64,000 nucleotides of DNA from Roseicyclus mahoneyensis (GTDB taxonomy: Bacteria; Pseudomonadota; Alphaproteobacteria; Rhodobacterales; Rhodobacteraceae). Made by a program: the position numbers and the translations under genes. The DNA lies in the NCBI RefSeq assembly GCF_003148775.1, contig NZ_QGGW01000009.1:62001-126000 (forward strand), given 5' to 3'. The notes beneath the pieces were generated by a model. That model was not told the origin of the DNA and searched no databases. It was given only the letters and a program-made list of their open reading frames with translations. Positions 1-8,460 of this stretch are shown here, one piece after another; the stretch's first letter is position 1, and each line of letters begins with the position of its first letter.

Positions 1-1052
1 CGGGCCTTGCCGACCGTCTTGCGCGCAAGGGCCTGACGATCACCTCCGACCTGCCCGATACGGCGCTGCGCTGCGACGGCTTCGCCATCACGCGCCTGTT
101 CGAACGTCTCGCCCTTGACTGGACCGGCATCGGCGCGACAACCCTGACCCTGACGCTGGCCAGCCGGACCCCCGAGACCGCCATTCTCAGCCTCGAAGGT
201 GCCGCCGCCCGGCCCGACGCGGCGCTGGATTGGCTGGCCGCACCCTTGTCGCCCGGCATGGTCGGATTCACCGGGGCCGATGTGCTGCTCAGCCACGGCA
301 CCACCCTCACGGTCGAACCCGCAGGGCCCGGTCGCCACGCCCTGCGGCTTAGCCTGCCGCGCGCGAACCCCCGCGCCACCGGGCCGGCACGCGTGGTGAT
401 GTATGATTTCGACCTGCTGAACGCGGCCATTCCCGAAAACCTCGCGGCGACCGCACTGAAATCGCTCAGCTTCGTGATCTTCGACACCGAGACAACCGGG
501 CTGAACCCGCAGGTCGACGAGGTCTGCCAGATCGCGGCCGTGCGTGTGGTCAACGGCAAGATCGTCCCGGGCGAACGTTTCGACATGCTGGTCAATCCCG
601 GTCGCACGATCCCGGCCGGCTCCACCGCCGTCCACCACATCACAAACGAGATGGTGGCCGATGCCCCCCCGGTGGAACAGGCGCTGGACCGCTTCCATGC
701 CTTTGCCCAAGGTGCGGTGCTCGTCGCCCATAATGCGCCTTTCGACATGAGCTTTCTCAGGCGGCGCGAAATCCAGATCGGCAAACGCTTTGACCAGCCG
801 ATCCTCGACACGGTCCTGTGTTCTGCGATCCTCTACGGGCAGTCGGCGGAACACACGCTCGACGCGCTTTGCGCGCGGCTTCATATCGAGATCCCCGAGG
901 CCGACCGCCACACCGCAATCGGCGACGCGCTTGCTACAGCGCAGGCCTTTCGCAAGATGATCCCGATGCTCGAAGCGGCAGACCTGCCCAATCTGGGGGC
1001 ACTCATCAAGGCTTTCGACCGCCACAGCCGCCTGATCGAGCATCTGAATTGA
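1..1052 (+). CDS. DEDDh 3'-5' exonuclease fused to a degenerate histidine-kinase-like module (5' partial)
   Basis: The frame is open from base 3, so the gene starts upstream; 349 residues are visible. The C-terminal 190 or so residues are a DnaQ-like exonuclease: Exo I motif DTETTGL, Exo II around HNAPFDMSFL, and the H-x4-D Exo III motif HTAIGD, i.e. the DEDDh class that removes nucleotides from 3' ends using two metal ions. The preceding 120 residues are not exonuclease. They look like the tail of a worn histidine-kinase ATPase domain, with an LTRLFERLA helix and an ending resembling the last strands of HATPase_c (inference). Exonucleases with an N-terminal membrane or kinase-like part occur in Rhodobacterales, so this is probably one of those and not the replicative epsilon subunit. 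The stop is followed 52 bases later by a GntR gene on the same strand. Confidence 0.8.
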   Translation, partial: GLADRLARKGLTITSDLPDTALRCDGFAITRLFERLALDWTGIGATTLTLTLASRTPETAILSLEGAAARPDAALDWLAAPLSPGMVGFTGADVLLSHGTTLTVEPAGPGRHALRLSLPRANPRATGPARVVMYDFDLLNAAIPENLAATALKSLSFVIFDTETTGLNPQVDEVCQIAAVRVVNGKIVPGERFDMLVNPGRTIPAGSTAVHHITNEMVADAPPVEQALDRFHAFAQGAVLVAHNAPFDMSFLRRREIQIGKRFDQPILDTVLCSAILYGQSAEHTLDALCARLHIEIPEADRHTAIGDALATAQAFRKMIPMLEAADLPNLGALIKAFDRHSRLIEHLN

Positions 1053-1104
1053 CCAAGGTGGCCGCATCGGCCAACCCTGCGCCAAAAGGACATTTGTAAG
1101 CACC

Positions 1105-1788
1105 ATGGCCCGAACGCCGCTCTACAAGACCGCCGAGACCGAGATGATCCGCCGCATCCGTAGCGGAGATTGGGCCGTGGGCCTTCGCCTGCCCAATGAA
1201 TTCGTTCTGGCCGAAGAATTCGGCGTCAGCCAAGGCACCATGCGTCGTGCGCTCATGTCGCTCGAGGGCATGGGCTATCTCGACCGCAAACCGGGACGGG
1301 GCACGCTGGTCGCCGATCAAGACAGCGTGGCCGCACCGCCGGCCCCCGCGGCCTGCCTGCGCGACATCACCGGCGAGGTGCCGGCTTTCGAGGTGTTCCG
1401 CGCCCGTGCCCTGACCCGCGGAGCCGATCCGGCCGAGGCCGATCTGTTCGGCACCAACCGCCTGTCGGTGCTGGAGCGGACCCTGCGCCGGGACGGCGCT
1501 CGCGCCGGTCTGGACAGCGTCATCATGCCCGAGGCGATCTTGCCCGCGCTAGACGAGGATGCCGCCGTGCCGCTGGAAGACCTGCTTGCAGATTCCGGGC
1601 TGACCTCAGCCGCAATCGAGGATCAGCTCAGCGCCACCGTCACCAGCATGAGCGACAGCGTGGCGCTGTCATGTGACCGCTACACAGCACTGCTGGTCCT
1701 GACACGCACCGCCCGCGACAGAATGGGCAGGCCCCTCGCGCGCCAGACAATGCGCCTGATCGCAGACGGTCTGACCTACGGCCGTTAA
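1105..1788 (+). CDS. GntR-family transcriptional regulator
   Basis: 227 residues. The N-terminal 75 residues are a GntR winged helix: IRSGDWAVGLRLPNEFVLAEEFGVSQGTMRRAL, read as two pieces, has the usual L-P-sE-LA-x-x-fGVS-x-gTvRrAL pattern followed by a wing ending GRGTLVA. The C-terminal 150 residues fit a UTRA-like effector domain in length and position but the match is weak, so the ligand is unknown. The gene lies downstream of the exonuclease and upstream of a convergent aldehyde dehydrogenase, and no neighbour clearly shows its target. The stop codon lies inside a perfect inverted repeat at 1780-1810. Confidence 0.85.
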   Translation: MARTPLYKTAETEMIRRIRSGDWAVGLRLPNEFVLAEEFGVSQGTMRRALMSLEGMGYLDRKPGRGTLVADQDSVAAPPAPAACLRDITGEVPAFEVFRARALTRGADPAEADLFGTNRLSVLERTLRRDGARAGLDSVIMPEAILPALDEDAAVPLEDLLADSGLTSAAIEDQLSATVTSMSDSVALSCDRYTALLVLTRTARDRMGRPLARQTMRLIADGLTYGR

Positions 1789-1810
1789 CCCTGCATCAAG
1801 GTTAACGGCC
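1780..1810. terminator. Perfect 11-bp hairpin spanning the GntR stop codon
   Basis: GGCCGTTAACC (1780-1790) and GGTTAACGGCC (1800-1810) are perfect inverted copies separated by a 9-base loop. The TAA stop of the upstream gene lies in the left arm. No T-run follows on either strand, so it is an atypical intrinsic terminator; it may instead block or stabilise 3' ends of the two converging transcripts. Confidence 0.5.
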
Positions 1811-1903
1811 CGGCGCGCTCCCGTCCCAGCTTCTCTGTTTCGAAAATATCCCCGCCGGAGGCATCCACGCTCACCCACAAGCGCAGCGCATAATCGCTGC
1901 GCC

Positions 1904-3352
1904 TCAGATCCCGTCGATGCAGACGTATTTCGTGTCGAGGTAATCCTCGAGCCCCTGGCTTCCGCCTTCCTTGCCCATGCCGCTCTCCTTTACCCCGCCG
2001 AAGGGGGCCTCGACGGTCGTGATCAGGCCCGAGTTGATGCCGATCATCCCGTATTGCAGCGCATCGTTCATGCGGAAGGCCCGACCGAGGTCGCGGGTGT
2101 AGACATAGGACGCAAGGCCAAAGACGGTATCATTGGCCATGGCCACGGCCTCCGCCTCCGTCTCGAAGGCAAAGACCGGTGCCACCGGCCCAAAGATCTC
2201 TTCGGTCGCAAAGGCCATGTCCTGCGTCGCCCCGGTCAGCACCGTGGGCTGGAAGAAGGTCCCGCCCAGCTGGTGACGCGATCCGCCCAGCACAACGGTC
2301 GCGCCCTTGCCCTTGGCGTCATCGAGCAATTCCTCGACCTTGGCCACGGCGTCGAGATCGATCAGCGGCCCTTGGGCCACGCCCGCCTCGCGCCCGTCGC
2401 CCACCTTGAGCGCCTTGGTCTTTTCAACCAGTTTCTCGACAAAGGCATCATGGACCGAGGCCTGCACATAGATCCGGTTCGCACAAACGCAGGTCTGCCC
2501 CGAGTTGCGGTATTTCGACACGATGGCCCCGTCGGCCGCCGCGTCCAGATCGGCATCCTCGAAGACGATGAAGGGCGCGTTGCCGCCCAGTTCCATCGAC
2601 AGCTTCTTGACAGTATCGGCAGAGGCGCGGATCAGTTCCTTGCCGACCTCGGTCGAGCCGGTGAAGGTCACCTTGCGCACTTCGGACCGTTCCATCATCG
2701 CCCCCGCGATGGCGCGCGCCGATCCCGTGACCACGTTCACCACGCCGCTCGGATAGCCCACCTCTTCGGCCAGCGCCGCCCAGGCAAGGCCCGAATAGGG
2801 CGTCGCCGTCGCGGGCTTGGCCACAATGGGGCAACCCACCGCCAGCGCAGGTGCGATCTTGCGTGCCAGCATGGAGGAGGGGAAATTCCACGGCGTGATC
2901 ATCCCCACCACGCCGACCGGATGCCGCGTCACAAGGATGCGCCGTCCGTTCACGCCCGCGGGCACGATCTCGCCCTTGGCTCGGCGCGCCTCTTCGGCGA
3001 ACCAGCGGACGTATTGCGCGCCGATGGCGATCTCGCCCTTGGCCTCGGCCAGCGGCTTGCCCATCTCGATGGTCAGGAGTTCCGCCAAAGCGGTCTGATT
3101 GTCCATCAGCGCGTCATGCAGCTTCCAGAGCAGGCCCACGCGGCTCATCAAGTCCAGCGCCGCGAAGGCCGGGAAAGCGGCCGCGGCGGCGTCGATGGCG
3201 CGATGTGTCTCGGCCGCACCGCAGGCGGGCACGGTGCCGATCACCTCGCCCGTGGCAGGGTTCGTCACGTCGATCGTTTTGCCGCTATCGGCCTGCACCC
3301 AAGCCCCACCGACATGGTTCGCCTCACGCTTCCAACTCTGCCAATCGCTCAT
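1904..3352 (-). CDS. gabD: NAD(P)-dependent aldehyde dehydrogenase, succinate-semialdehyde dehydrogenase type
   Basis: 482 residues, the normal length for the aldehyde dehydrogenase superfamily. It oxidises an aldehyde, probably succinate semialdehyde, to the acid. The substrate-binding and cofactor motifs are in order: TPWNFPSSM, the FTGSTEVGK nucleotide-binding turn, ELGGNAPF with the general-base Glu, GQTCVCANR with the catalytic Cys, and EIFGPVAP. The double cysteine in GQTCVCANR is typical of GabD proteins. Start chosen at ATG 3352 because it overlaps the stop of the GAPDH-like gene as ATGA; an upstream in-frame start would bury the gene in that neighbour. Substrate specificity among GabD-like enzymes cannot be settled from sequence; the coupled GAPDH may point to another aldehyde. 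Confidence 0.85.
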   Translation of the reverse strand: MSDWQSWKREANHVGGAWVQADSGKTIDVTNPATGEVIGTVPACGAAETHRAIDAAAAAFPAFAALDLMSRVGLLWKLHDALMDNQTALAELLTIEMGKPLAEAKGEIAIGAQYVRWFAEEARRAKGEIVPAGVNGRRILVTRHPVGVVGMITPWNFPSSMLARKIAPALAVGCPIVAKPATATPYSGLAWAALAEEVGYPSGVVNVVTGSARAIAGAMMERSEVRKVTFTGSTEVGKELIRASADTVKKLSMELGGNAPFIVFEDADLDAAADGAIVSKYRNSGQTCVCANRIYVQASVHDAFVEKLVEKTKALKVGDGREAGVAQGPLIDLDAVAKVEELLDDAKGKGATVVLGGSRHQLGGTFFQPTVLTGATQDMAFATEEIFGPVAPVFAFETEAEAVAMANDTVFGLASYVYTRDLGRAFRMNDALQYGMIGINSGLITTVEAPFGGVKESGMGKEGGSQGLEDYLDTKYVCIDGI

Positions 3353-4341
3353 CGCATCTCTCCCATTCTCTCGGCCAAATCTAGCATCCGGCACGAAAAT
3401 CCCCATTCATTGTCATACCAGCCAAAGACCCGCAGCATGCCGCCCTTGGCGCGCTTGATCTCGGGACCCTGCACGATCAGCGACTCGGGCCGCGCCCGTA
3501 GGTCGGTCGAGACCAGCGTCTGATCCGTGAAGCCCACGATCGGCCCCGCCCGGTCGCGGAAGAAGGCCTGCGCCACCTCGGCTTGCGGCTTTTCGCGGGT
3601 GATGACGGCCAGATCGACACAAGACACGGAGGCCACAGGCACCCGCACCGCCGACCCGGTGATCCGCCCCGCCAGATGCGGCAGCACCGCGTCGACCAGC
3701 GTGGCCGCGCTTGTCGTTGTCGGCACCATCGACAGGGCGGCCGCGCGGGATCGGGCGAAATCCTCGCCCATCGGCTGATCCACTGTCGGTTGGCTGCCGG
3801 TGTAGCAATGCACCGTCGTCATCAGCGCAGACTCCAGCCCCCATTCCGCGTCGATCATCGCGGCCAAGGGCGCCACGGCATTGGTGGTGCATGACGCGTT
3901 CGACACGATCTTGTGCGCCGCCGTCAGCGCGCCATCATTGGCGCCGATCACCACGGTGATATCCGCTTGCGGCGAGGGCCCGGAAACCAGAACCCGCGCT
4001 GCCCCCGCATCCAGCCCCGCCTCGGCGAAGCTGCGGGTCCGCGCCAGCCCTGTGCATTCCATCACCACATCGATACCGCGCAGGTCCAAAAGCGCCAGAT
4101 CGGCCACCTGCGTGAAGGGCAACACCCGCCCGCCGACGCGCAAGACTCCCTCACCCACCGCGACTTCCTCGGGCCAGGGGCCGAAGACGCTGTCATACTG
4201 GAACAGGTAAGCGCAGGTTTTCAGCGGCGCGATGTCGTTCAGCGCCACGATCTCGATCCCGGGCCAGCCGCCCTTGAGCCAGGCCCTTAGAACAGACCGC
4301 CCGATACGCCCGAAGCCGTTGATGGCTACCTTGATGGTCAT
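3349..4341 (-). CDS. gap: Type I glyceraldehyde-3-phosphate dehydrogenase-like protein
   Basis: 330 residues. The Rossmann motif INGFGRIGR is at the N terminus and the catalytic Cys is in SNASCTTN, with the partner His in the TTVHCYTGSQ segment; the C terminus ends WYDNEWGFSCRM. These are diagnostic for type I GAPDH, which converts glyceraldehyde 3-phosphate, NAD and phosphate to 1,3-bisphosphoglycerate. The region after the first strand (ALNDIAPLKTCAYLFQYDS) is less canonical than in housekeeping GapA, so erythrose-4-phosphate dehydrogenase or another phosphorylated aldehyde is possible. Start at ATG 4341 directly precedes the Rossmann strand; an upstream extension to 4413 lacks similarity. 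The stop overlaps the aldehyde dehydrogenase start (ATGA), so the two are one operon. Confidence 0.85.
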   Translation of the reverse strand: MTIKVAINGFGRIGRSVLRAWLKGGWPGIEIVALNDIAPLKTCAYLFQYDSVFGPWPEEVAVGEGVLRVGGRVLPFTQVADLALLDLRGIDVVMECTGLARTRSFAEAGLDAGAARVLVSGPSPQADITVVIGANDGALTAAHKIVSNASCTTNAVAPLAAMIDAEWGLESALMTTVHCYTGSQPTVDQPMGEDFARSRAAALSMVPTTTSAATLVDAVLPHLAGRITGSAVRVPVASVSCVDLAVITREKPQAEVAQAFFRDRAGPIVGFTDQTLVSTDLRARPESLIVQGPEIKRAKGGMLRVFGWYDNEWGFSCRMLDLAERMGEMR

Positions 4342-4458
4342 CCGATCCCCCCTGCCTGCGCTCAGTGATGCCCCTGCCCGAGCCGGGGCGCAAGGCCCCC
4401 TCCCCCCCGGCACAAGGCTGGGCTATAAGCGCCGCAGGTGACAGAGCGGAGACGGATC

Positions 4459-6702
4459 ATGGACGGCGAGACCCGGCAAAGGCGCGTGACCTCAAGCCAT
4501 TGGGGGGCCTTCGAGGTGGTGACGGAGGGCTGTCGCATCATCGAGGCGCACCCATTCGGACCTGACCCGCATCCGCCGTCGATCCCCGCGATCCTGCCTG
4601 CCGCCGTGCATCATTCCAGCCGCGTCGCCCGCCCCTCCATCCGCCGCGCCTGGCTTACCACGCGGGACAGGACGGGTCGTGGCGACGGCGATTACGTGAC
4701 GCCGCCCTGGGACGAGGCGCTGGACATCGCCGCGCAGGAAATCGACCGCATCCGCAAGACCCATGGCAATGGCGCGATCTACGGCGGGTCCTACGGCTGG
4801 GCCTCGGCCGGGCGGTTCCACCATGCCCAAGGCCAGATCCACCGCTTCCTCAACTGCATCGGCGGCTATGTGGCCAGCTTCGGCAGCTATTCCACCGGCT
4901 GCGCGCAATCCATCATGCCCCATGTCTTCGGGGAGAATTTCCTCACCCTCACCTACGAGGCGCAGGACAGTTTCGCCACCATCGCGCGGCATACCGAAAC
5001 GCTGGTCATGTTCGGCGGCATCAATCCCAAGAACAGCCAGGTCTCGATGGGCGGCATCACCGAGCATCAGACGGCGGGCTGGTTCGACCGCTTCACCGAG
5101 ACGGGAATGACCCGCGTCAACATCGGGCCCCAGCGCACGGACGCGCCCGAGGGCTGCGACTGGCTGCCCTGCCGCCCCGGCTCCGACACCGCGCTGATGC
5201 TGGCCTTGGCGCATGTGCTGGAGACCGAGGGGCTGGCCGACCACGCCTTTCTCGACCGCTACACGGTGGGCTATGACAGGTTCCGCGCCTATCTGATGGG
5301 CGAGACGGACGGCACGCCGAAAAGCCCGGACTGGGCCGCGCCGCTGACGGGTGTCGCGCCCGCTACGATCCACGATCTTGCCCGCCGCATGGCCAGCACG
5401 CGCACGCTGATCACGGTCGCATGGTCGCTGCAGCGCCAAGAACACGGCGAACAGCCCTATTGGATGTCGGCCGTGCTTGCCGCGATGCTGGGGCAGATCG
5501 GCCTGCCCGGTGGCGGTGTGGGCTATGGCTACGGCGCCATCGGCGGCATCGGCAAGGATTTCAGGCCCTTGGGCGGTCTGACCCTGCCCCAAGGCACCAA
5601 CGCCGTGCCCGACGTGATCCCGGTCGCACGCGTGGCCGACATGCTGCTGCACCCCGGCCAGCCTTACGATTTCAACGGCCAGCGCCGGGCCTACCCCGAC
5701 ATCCGGCTGGTCTATTGGGCGGGCGGCAATCCGTTCCATCATCACCAGGATCTGAACCGCCTGCACGAGGCCTGGACCCGGCCCGAAACGATCATCGTGA
5801 ACGAGCCGTGGTGGACCGCCACCGCACAGCGCGCCGACATCGTCTTTCCCGCCACCACGCCTTACGAGCGTGAGGATATCGGGCGCAGCCCGCTCGACGA
5901 CTACCTGTTCCACATGCCTGCGCTGATCCCGCCCGTGGGTGAGGCGCGCGACGATTATGCCATCTTCGCAGGACTTGCCGAACGCCTTGGCCTTGGCGTG
6001 ACTTTCACCGAGGGGCGCGACCCTGCGCAATGGATCGGCCATCTCTACGACGGCTTCCAAGCCCGCGCGACCGCGGCAGGTGTCGAGGTTCCGACCCTCG
6101 ACGCCCTGCGCGCGCGCAACTGGATCAAGCTCGACATTGCGGCGGAGGAACAACCCAAGCCGATCCTCCGCGCCTTCCGCGCGGACCCCGATGGCGCGGC
6201 CCTCAAAACCCCCTCTGGCCGGATCGAGATCTTTTCCGCCACCATCGACAGTTTCGGCTACGACGATTGCCCCGGCCATCCGGTCTGGCTTCCCCCGAAA
6301 GAATGGCCTGGCACGGCAAGCACCGATGCGCCCCTGCATCTCGTCTCGCCGCAACCGGGCGACAAGCTGCACTCCCAACTCGAAGCGGCCTTGGCCGATA
6401 TCGAGGGGGCGCGGCCCGAGACTATTCTTATACATGAAACGGACGCTGCCGCGCGGGGCGTTGCCACGGGGGATCTGGTGCGGGCGTTTAACGCGCGCGG
6501 CGCGGTTCGGGCAAGGGCGCGGGTGACCTCCGACATCGTGCAAGGCGTTGTGGCGCTTCCTACCGGCGCATGGTTTGGCGCGCCGGGCGGCAACATGGAT
6601 GCCAATGGCAACCCCAACGTGCTCACGCGGGACGTCGGCACATCACGGCTGGGTCAGGGCACAAGCGCACATTCGGCCTTGGTGGAAGTGGAGCGGCTTT
6701 GA
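4459..6702 (+). CDS. Molybdopterin oxidoreductase of the BisC/TorA/DMSO-reductase type
   Basis: 747 residues. It has the layout of cytoplasmic biotin-sulfoxide or S/N-oxide reductases: no N-terminal CxxC iron-sulfur motif, and the YGGSYGWASAGRFHHAQ segment that carries the serine ligand to molybdenum in this subfamily. Other bis-MGD contacts are GGINPKNSQ, the GLPGGGVGYG loop, WAGGNPFHHHQDLN, and the C-terminal molydopterin-binding domain after residue 630 (LVSPQPGDKLHSQ, ending with TGAWFGAPG). Start taken as ATG 4459 with GGAGAC 7 bases upstream; a GTG at 4438 is also in frame. No twin-arginine signal is present, so it should be cytoplasmic like BisC. No electron-transfer subunit lies next to it. 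The oxide substrate is unknown. Confidence 0.85.
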   Translation: MDGETRQRRVTSSHWGAFEVVTEGCRIIEAHPFGPDPHPPSIPAILPAAVHHSSRVARPSIRRAWLTTRDRTGRGDGDYVTPPWDEALDIAAQEIDRIRKTHGNGAIYGGSYGWASAGRFHHAQGQIHRFLNCIGGYVASFGSYSTGCAQSIMPHVFGENFLTLTYEAQDSFATIARHTETLVMFGGINPKNSQVSMGGITEHQTAGWFDRFTETGMTRVNIGPQRTDAPEGCDWLPCRPGSDTALMLALAHVLETEGLADHAFLDRYTVGYDRFRAYLMGETDGTPKSPDWAAPLTGVAPATIHDLARRMASTRTLITVAWSLQRQEHGEQPYWMSAVLAAMLGQIGLPGGGVGYGYGAIGGIGKDFRPLGGLTLPQGTNAVPDVIPVARVADMLLHPGQPYDFNGQRRAYPDIRLVYWAGGNPFHHHQDLNRLHEAWTRPETIIVNEPWWTATAQRADIVFPATTPYEREDIGRSPLDDYLFHMPALIPPVGEARDDYAIFAGLAERLGLGVTFTEGRDPAQWIGHLYDGFQARATAAGVEVPTLDALRARNWIKLDIAAEEQPKPILRAFRADPDGAALKTPSGRIEIFSATIDSFGYDDCPGHPVWLPPKEWPGTASTDAPLHLVSPQPGDKLHSQLEAALADIEGARPETILIHETDAAARGVATGDLVRAFNARGAVRARARVTSDIVQGVVALPTGAWFGAPGGNMDANGNPNVLTRDVGTSRLGQGTSAHSALVEVERL

Positions 6703-6744
6703 CAGCCGCAAAACCGCAGTTCTACCTGCCGCACATCTCGAGAT

Positions 6745-6770
6745 TTCCGGCACATTTTCCTCCCGGAAAA
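6745..6770. terminator. Weak hairpin between convergent genes
   Basis: TTTCCGG (6745-6751) and CCGGAAA (6764-6770) form a 7-bp stem with a 12-base loop in the gap between the converging molybdoenzyme and aminotransferase genes. Position suits a shared terminator, but no clear T-run follows. Confidence 0.3.
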
Positions 6771-6772
6771 GG

Positions 6773-7699
6773 TTACCGCCGCTCCGCCACATACTCTGCC
6801 ACCGCCCTTTTGTAGAGCTCCCGGATGCGCGCCGTCACCGGCCGCGACCCATCGCCCACCGGCTTGCCGTCGATCGAGGCCACAGGCGTCTGCGCCCCGA
6901 ACGTGCCGGTCAAAAACGCTTCTTCCGCACCGGCAACTTCAAAGAGCGAATAGTTCTTCTCGAAGATCTGGATGCCATCCTTGCGGCACAGGTCGATGAC
7001 CTTTTGCCGCGTCACCCCATTCATGCAGTAATCGCCCGTCGAGGTCCAAACCTCGCCCTTGCGCACGATGAAGAAATTGCACGCATTGGTCGTGTTCACG
7101 AAGCCATGCGGGTCCAGCATCAACGCTTCATCCGCGCCCGCCTGTTCCGCCTGAAGGCAGGCCAGAACGCAGTTCAGCTTGGAATGGGAGTTGTATTTCG
7201 CATCCTGGCTCATCGGCAGGCCCCGCACCTGCGGGACCGTGGCCAGCCGGATGCCCGCCGAATGCAGTCGGTCCACGGGCTTCGAATGTTCCATGATGAT
7301 GACCAGCGTCGGCCCTGACCGTGACAGCGATGGGTGCTGGAAGGGCCGCACCTTGACCCCGCGCGTCAGCATCAGGCGGCAATGCACATCCGTGTGCATC
7401 CCGTTGGCTTTGCGCGTCATCTCCAGCGCGTCCATGATGCCCGTGCGGTCCATGCCCACATCAAGGCTCACCGCCTTGCAGCTGTCAAAAAAGCGATCCA
7501 TGTGCTCTTCGAAAAAGGCCCAGACGCCGTCGTAAAGACGCATCCCCTCCCACATGCCATCACCCAGCAAGAACCCGCTGTCATAGACCGAGACCGTCGC
7601 CTCGGGGCGGGGTTTCAGCGCGCCGTTGACGTAGATCACGATGTCGGCGTTGCGCGGGTCTTCCAGCGCGTCATGGGTGGTGGAATGGTCGGTCTGCAT
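6773..7699 (-). CDS. Class-IV (branched-chain / D-amino-acid type) aminotransferase
   Basis: 308 residues, PLP fold type IV. Landmarks: GFLLGDGMWEGMRLYDG near residue 40, the arginine-bearing RLMLTRG strand, the catalytic lysine in NSHSKLNC, and GADEALMLDPHGFVN leading into the PLP-phosphate region. In branched-chain and D-amino-acid transaminases this last region reads v-x-E-G/s-x-x-N-iF, with Glu contacting the pyridine nitrogen; here the aligned stretch is GFVNTTNACNFF, so the Glu is replaced, apparently by Thr. That makes both the amino donor and even the mechanism uncertain. Start at ATG 7699 has a GGAG 7 bases upstream. It stands alone, with no biosynthetic operon around it. Confidence 0.8.
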   Translation of the reverse strand: MQTDHSTTHDALEDPRNADIVIYVNGALKPRPEATVSVYDSGFLLGDGMWEGMRLYDGVWAFFEEHMDRFFDSCKAVSLDVGMDRTGIMDALEMTRKANGMHTDVHCRLMLTRGVKVRPFQHPSLSRSGPTLVIIMEHSKPVDRLHSAGIRLATVPQVRGLPMSQDAKYNSHSKLNCVLACLQAEQAGADEALMLDPHGFVNTTNACNFFIVRKGEVWTSTGDYCMNGVTRQKVIDLCRKDGIQIFEKNYSLFEVAGAEEAFLTGTFGAQTPVASIDGKPVGDGSRPVTARIRELYKRAVAEYVAERR

Positions 7700-7751
7700 C
7701 TTGCGTCTCCGTGGACTGTCCTGTCAGGGATGACGCGAGGCGCGCGGTGGG

Positions 7752-8450
7752 TCAATCCGGGGCGAGCATGTAGCCTTCGCCGCGCACGCTTCGGATCGGG
7801 TCATGGCCAAGAGCCGCGCGCATCCTGCGGCGGGTGCGGTTGAGCTTGACATCGATGGTGCGCAGCCCGTTCTGGGTCTGTGAGCCATAGGCGAGGCGCA
7901 ACAGTTCCTCGCGCGGCCACACCCGCCCCGGCATGTCGAACAGCGGCCCGAGCAGGCGGAAATCCTCGAGCGACAGGGTGGCCGAAGACCCTGCTACGCT
8001 CACCGTCATCGCCGCCTCGTCCAGCGTCAGGCCGCCCGCCCTGCACCGGCTGGCCAAGGCGACGGGACGGCAGCGCCGCATCAAGGCGCGCAGGCGAAGG
8101 GTAAAGGCGTCAGGACCATCGGCCGGGTCAAAGGTCTCGATCCCGAACTGCGGGCCAGGGGCGGGTGTGGCACCTTGCGGTCCGATCAGGACGATACCCA
8201 GTGTTGCCGTGTGCATCGCGGCGCGAAGGGCGGCAAGGTCGGCGTCTTCCGCCGCCGCGCCGAGGATCACGTAGTCCGGACGTCCGCGCGCCACGGCGTC
8301 CAGCAGCATCCTATGCGTGTTACAGCGCGCAAGGTTGGCCAGCCTGTCTCCCAGCCCGGTCAGGAACGTCCCTACCCCGACGCTCCCCGCATCGGCGACG
8401 CCGACGAGGGGCTCTGCTAGATGCACGATATCGCGATTGCACGGGTCCAC
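7752..8450 (-). CDS. Atypical PhoB/OmpR-like winged-helix protein with degenerate receiver
   Basis: About 232 residues from a GTG at 8450; an ATG at 8510 would overlap phoB by 50 bases, so the start is uncertain. The C-terminal 100 residues are a clear OmpR/PhoB winged helix (SLEDFRLLGPLF, GRVWPREELL, RTIDVKLNRTRRRM, IRSVRGEGYML). The N-terminal part has the strand pattern of a response-regulator receiver, but the phospho-acceptor Asp of the viLD strand is Gly (PDYVILGAA, near residue 64), the switch Ser/Thr strand reads GIVLIGP, and no K strand is evident. It should therefore bind DNA without canonical phosphorylation. It follows phoB by 10 bases, so it is probably the last gene of the pst-pho operon and may modulate PhoB sites. 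Confidence 0.7.
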   Translation of the reverse strand: MDPCNRDIVHLAEPLVGVADAGSVGVGTFLTGLGDRLANLARCNTHRMLLDAVARGRPDYVILGAAAEDADLAALRAAMHTATLGIVLIGPQGATPAPGPQFGIETFDPADGPDAFTLRLRALMRRCRPVALASRCRAGGLTLDEAAMTVSVAGSSATLSLEDFRLLGPLFDMPGRVWPREELLRLAYGSQTQNGLRTIDVKLNRTRRRMRAALGHDPIRSVRGEGYMLAPD

Positions 8451-8460
8451 GCCTGCCCGA

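Noticed and set aside
4492-6543. A 683-residue minus-strand frame opposite the molybdoenzyme
   Set aside because: Shadow frame with no recognisable domain; the plus-strand product has all motifs of a molybdopterin enzyme.
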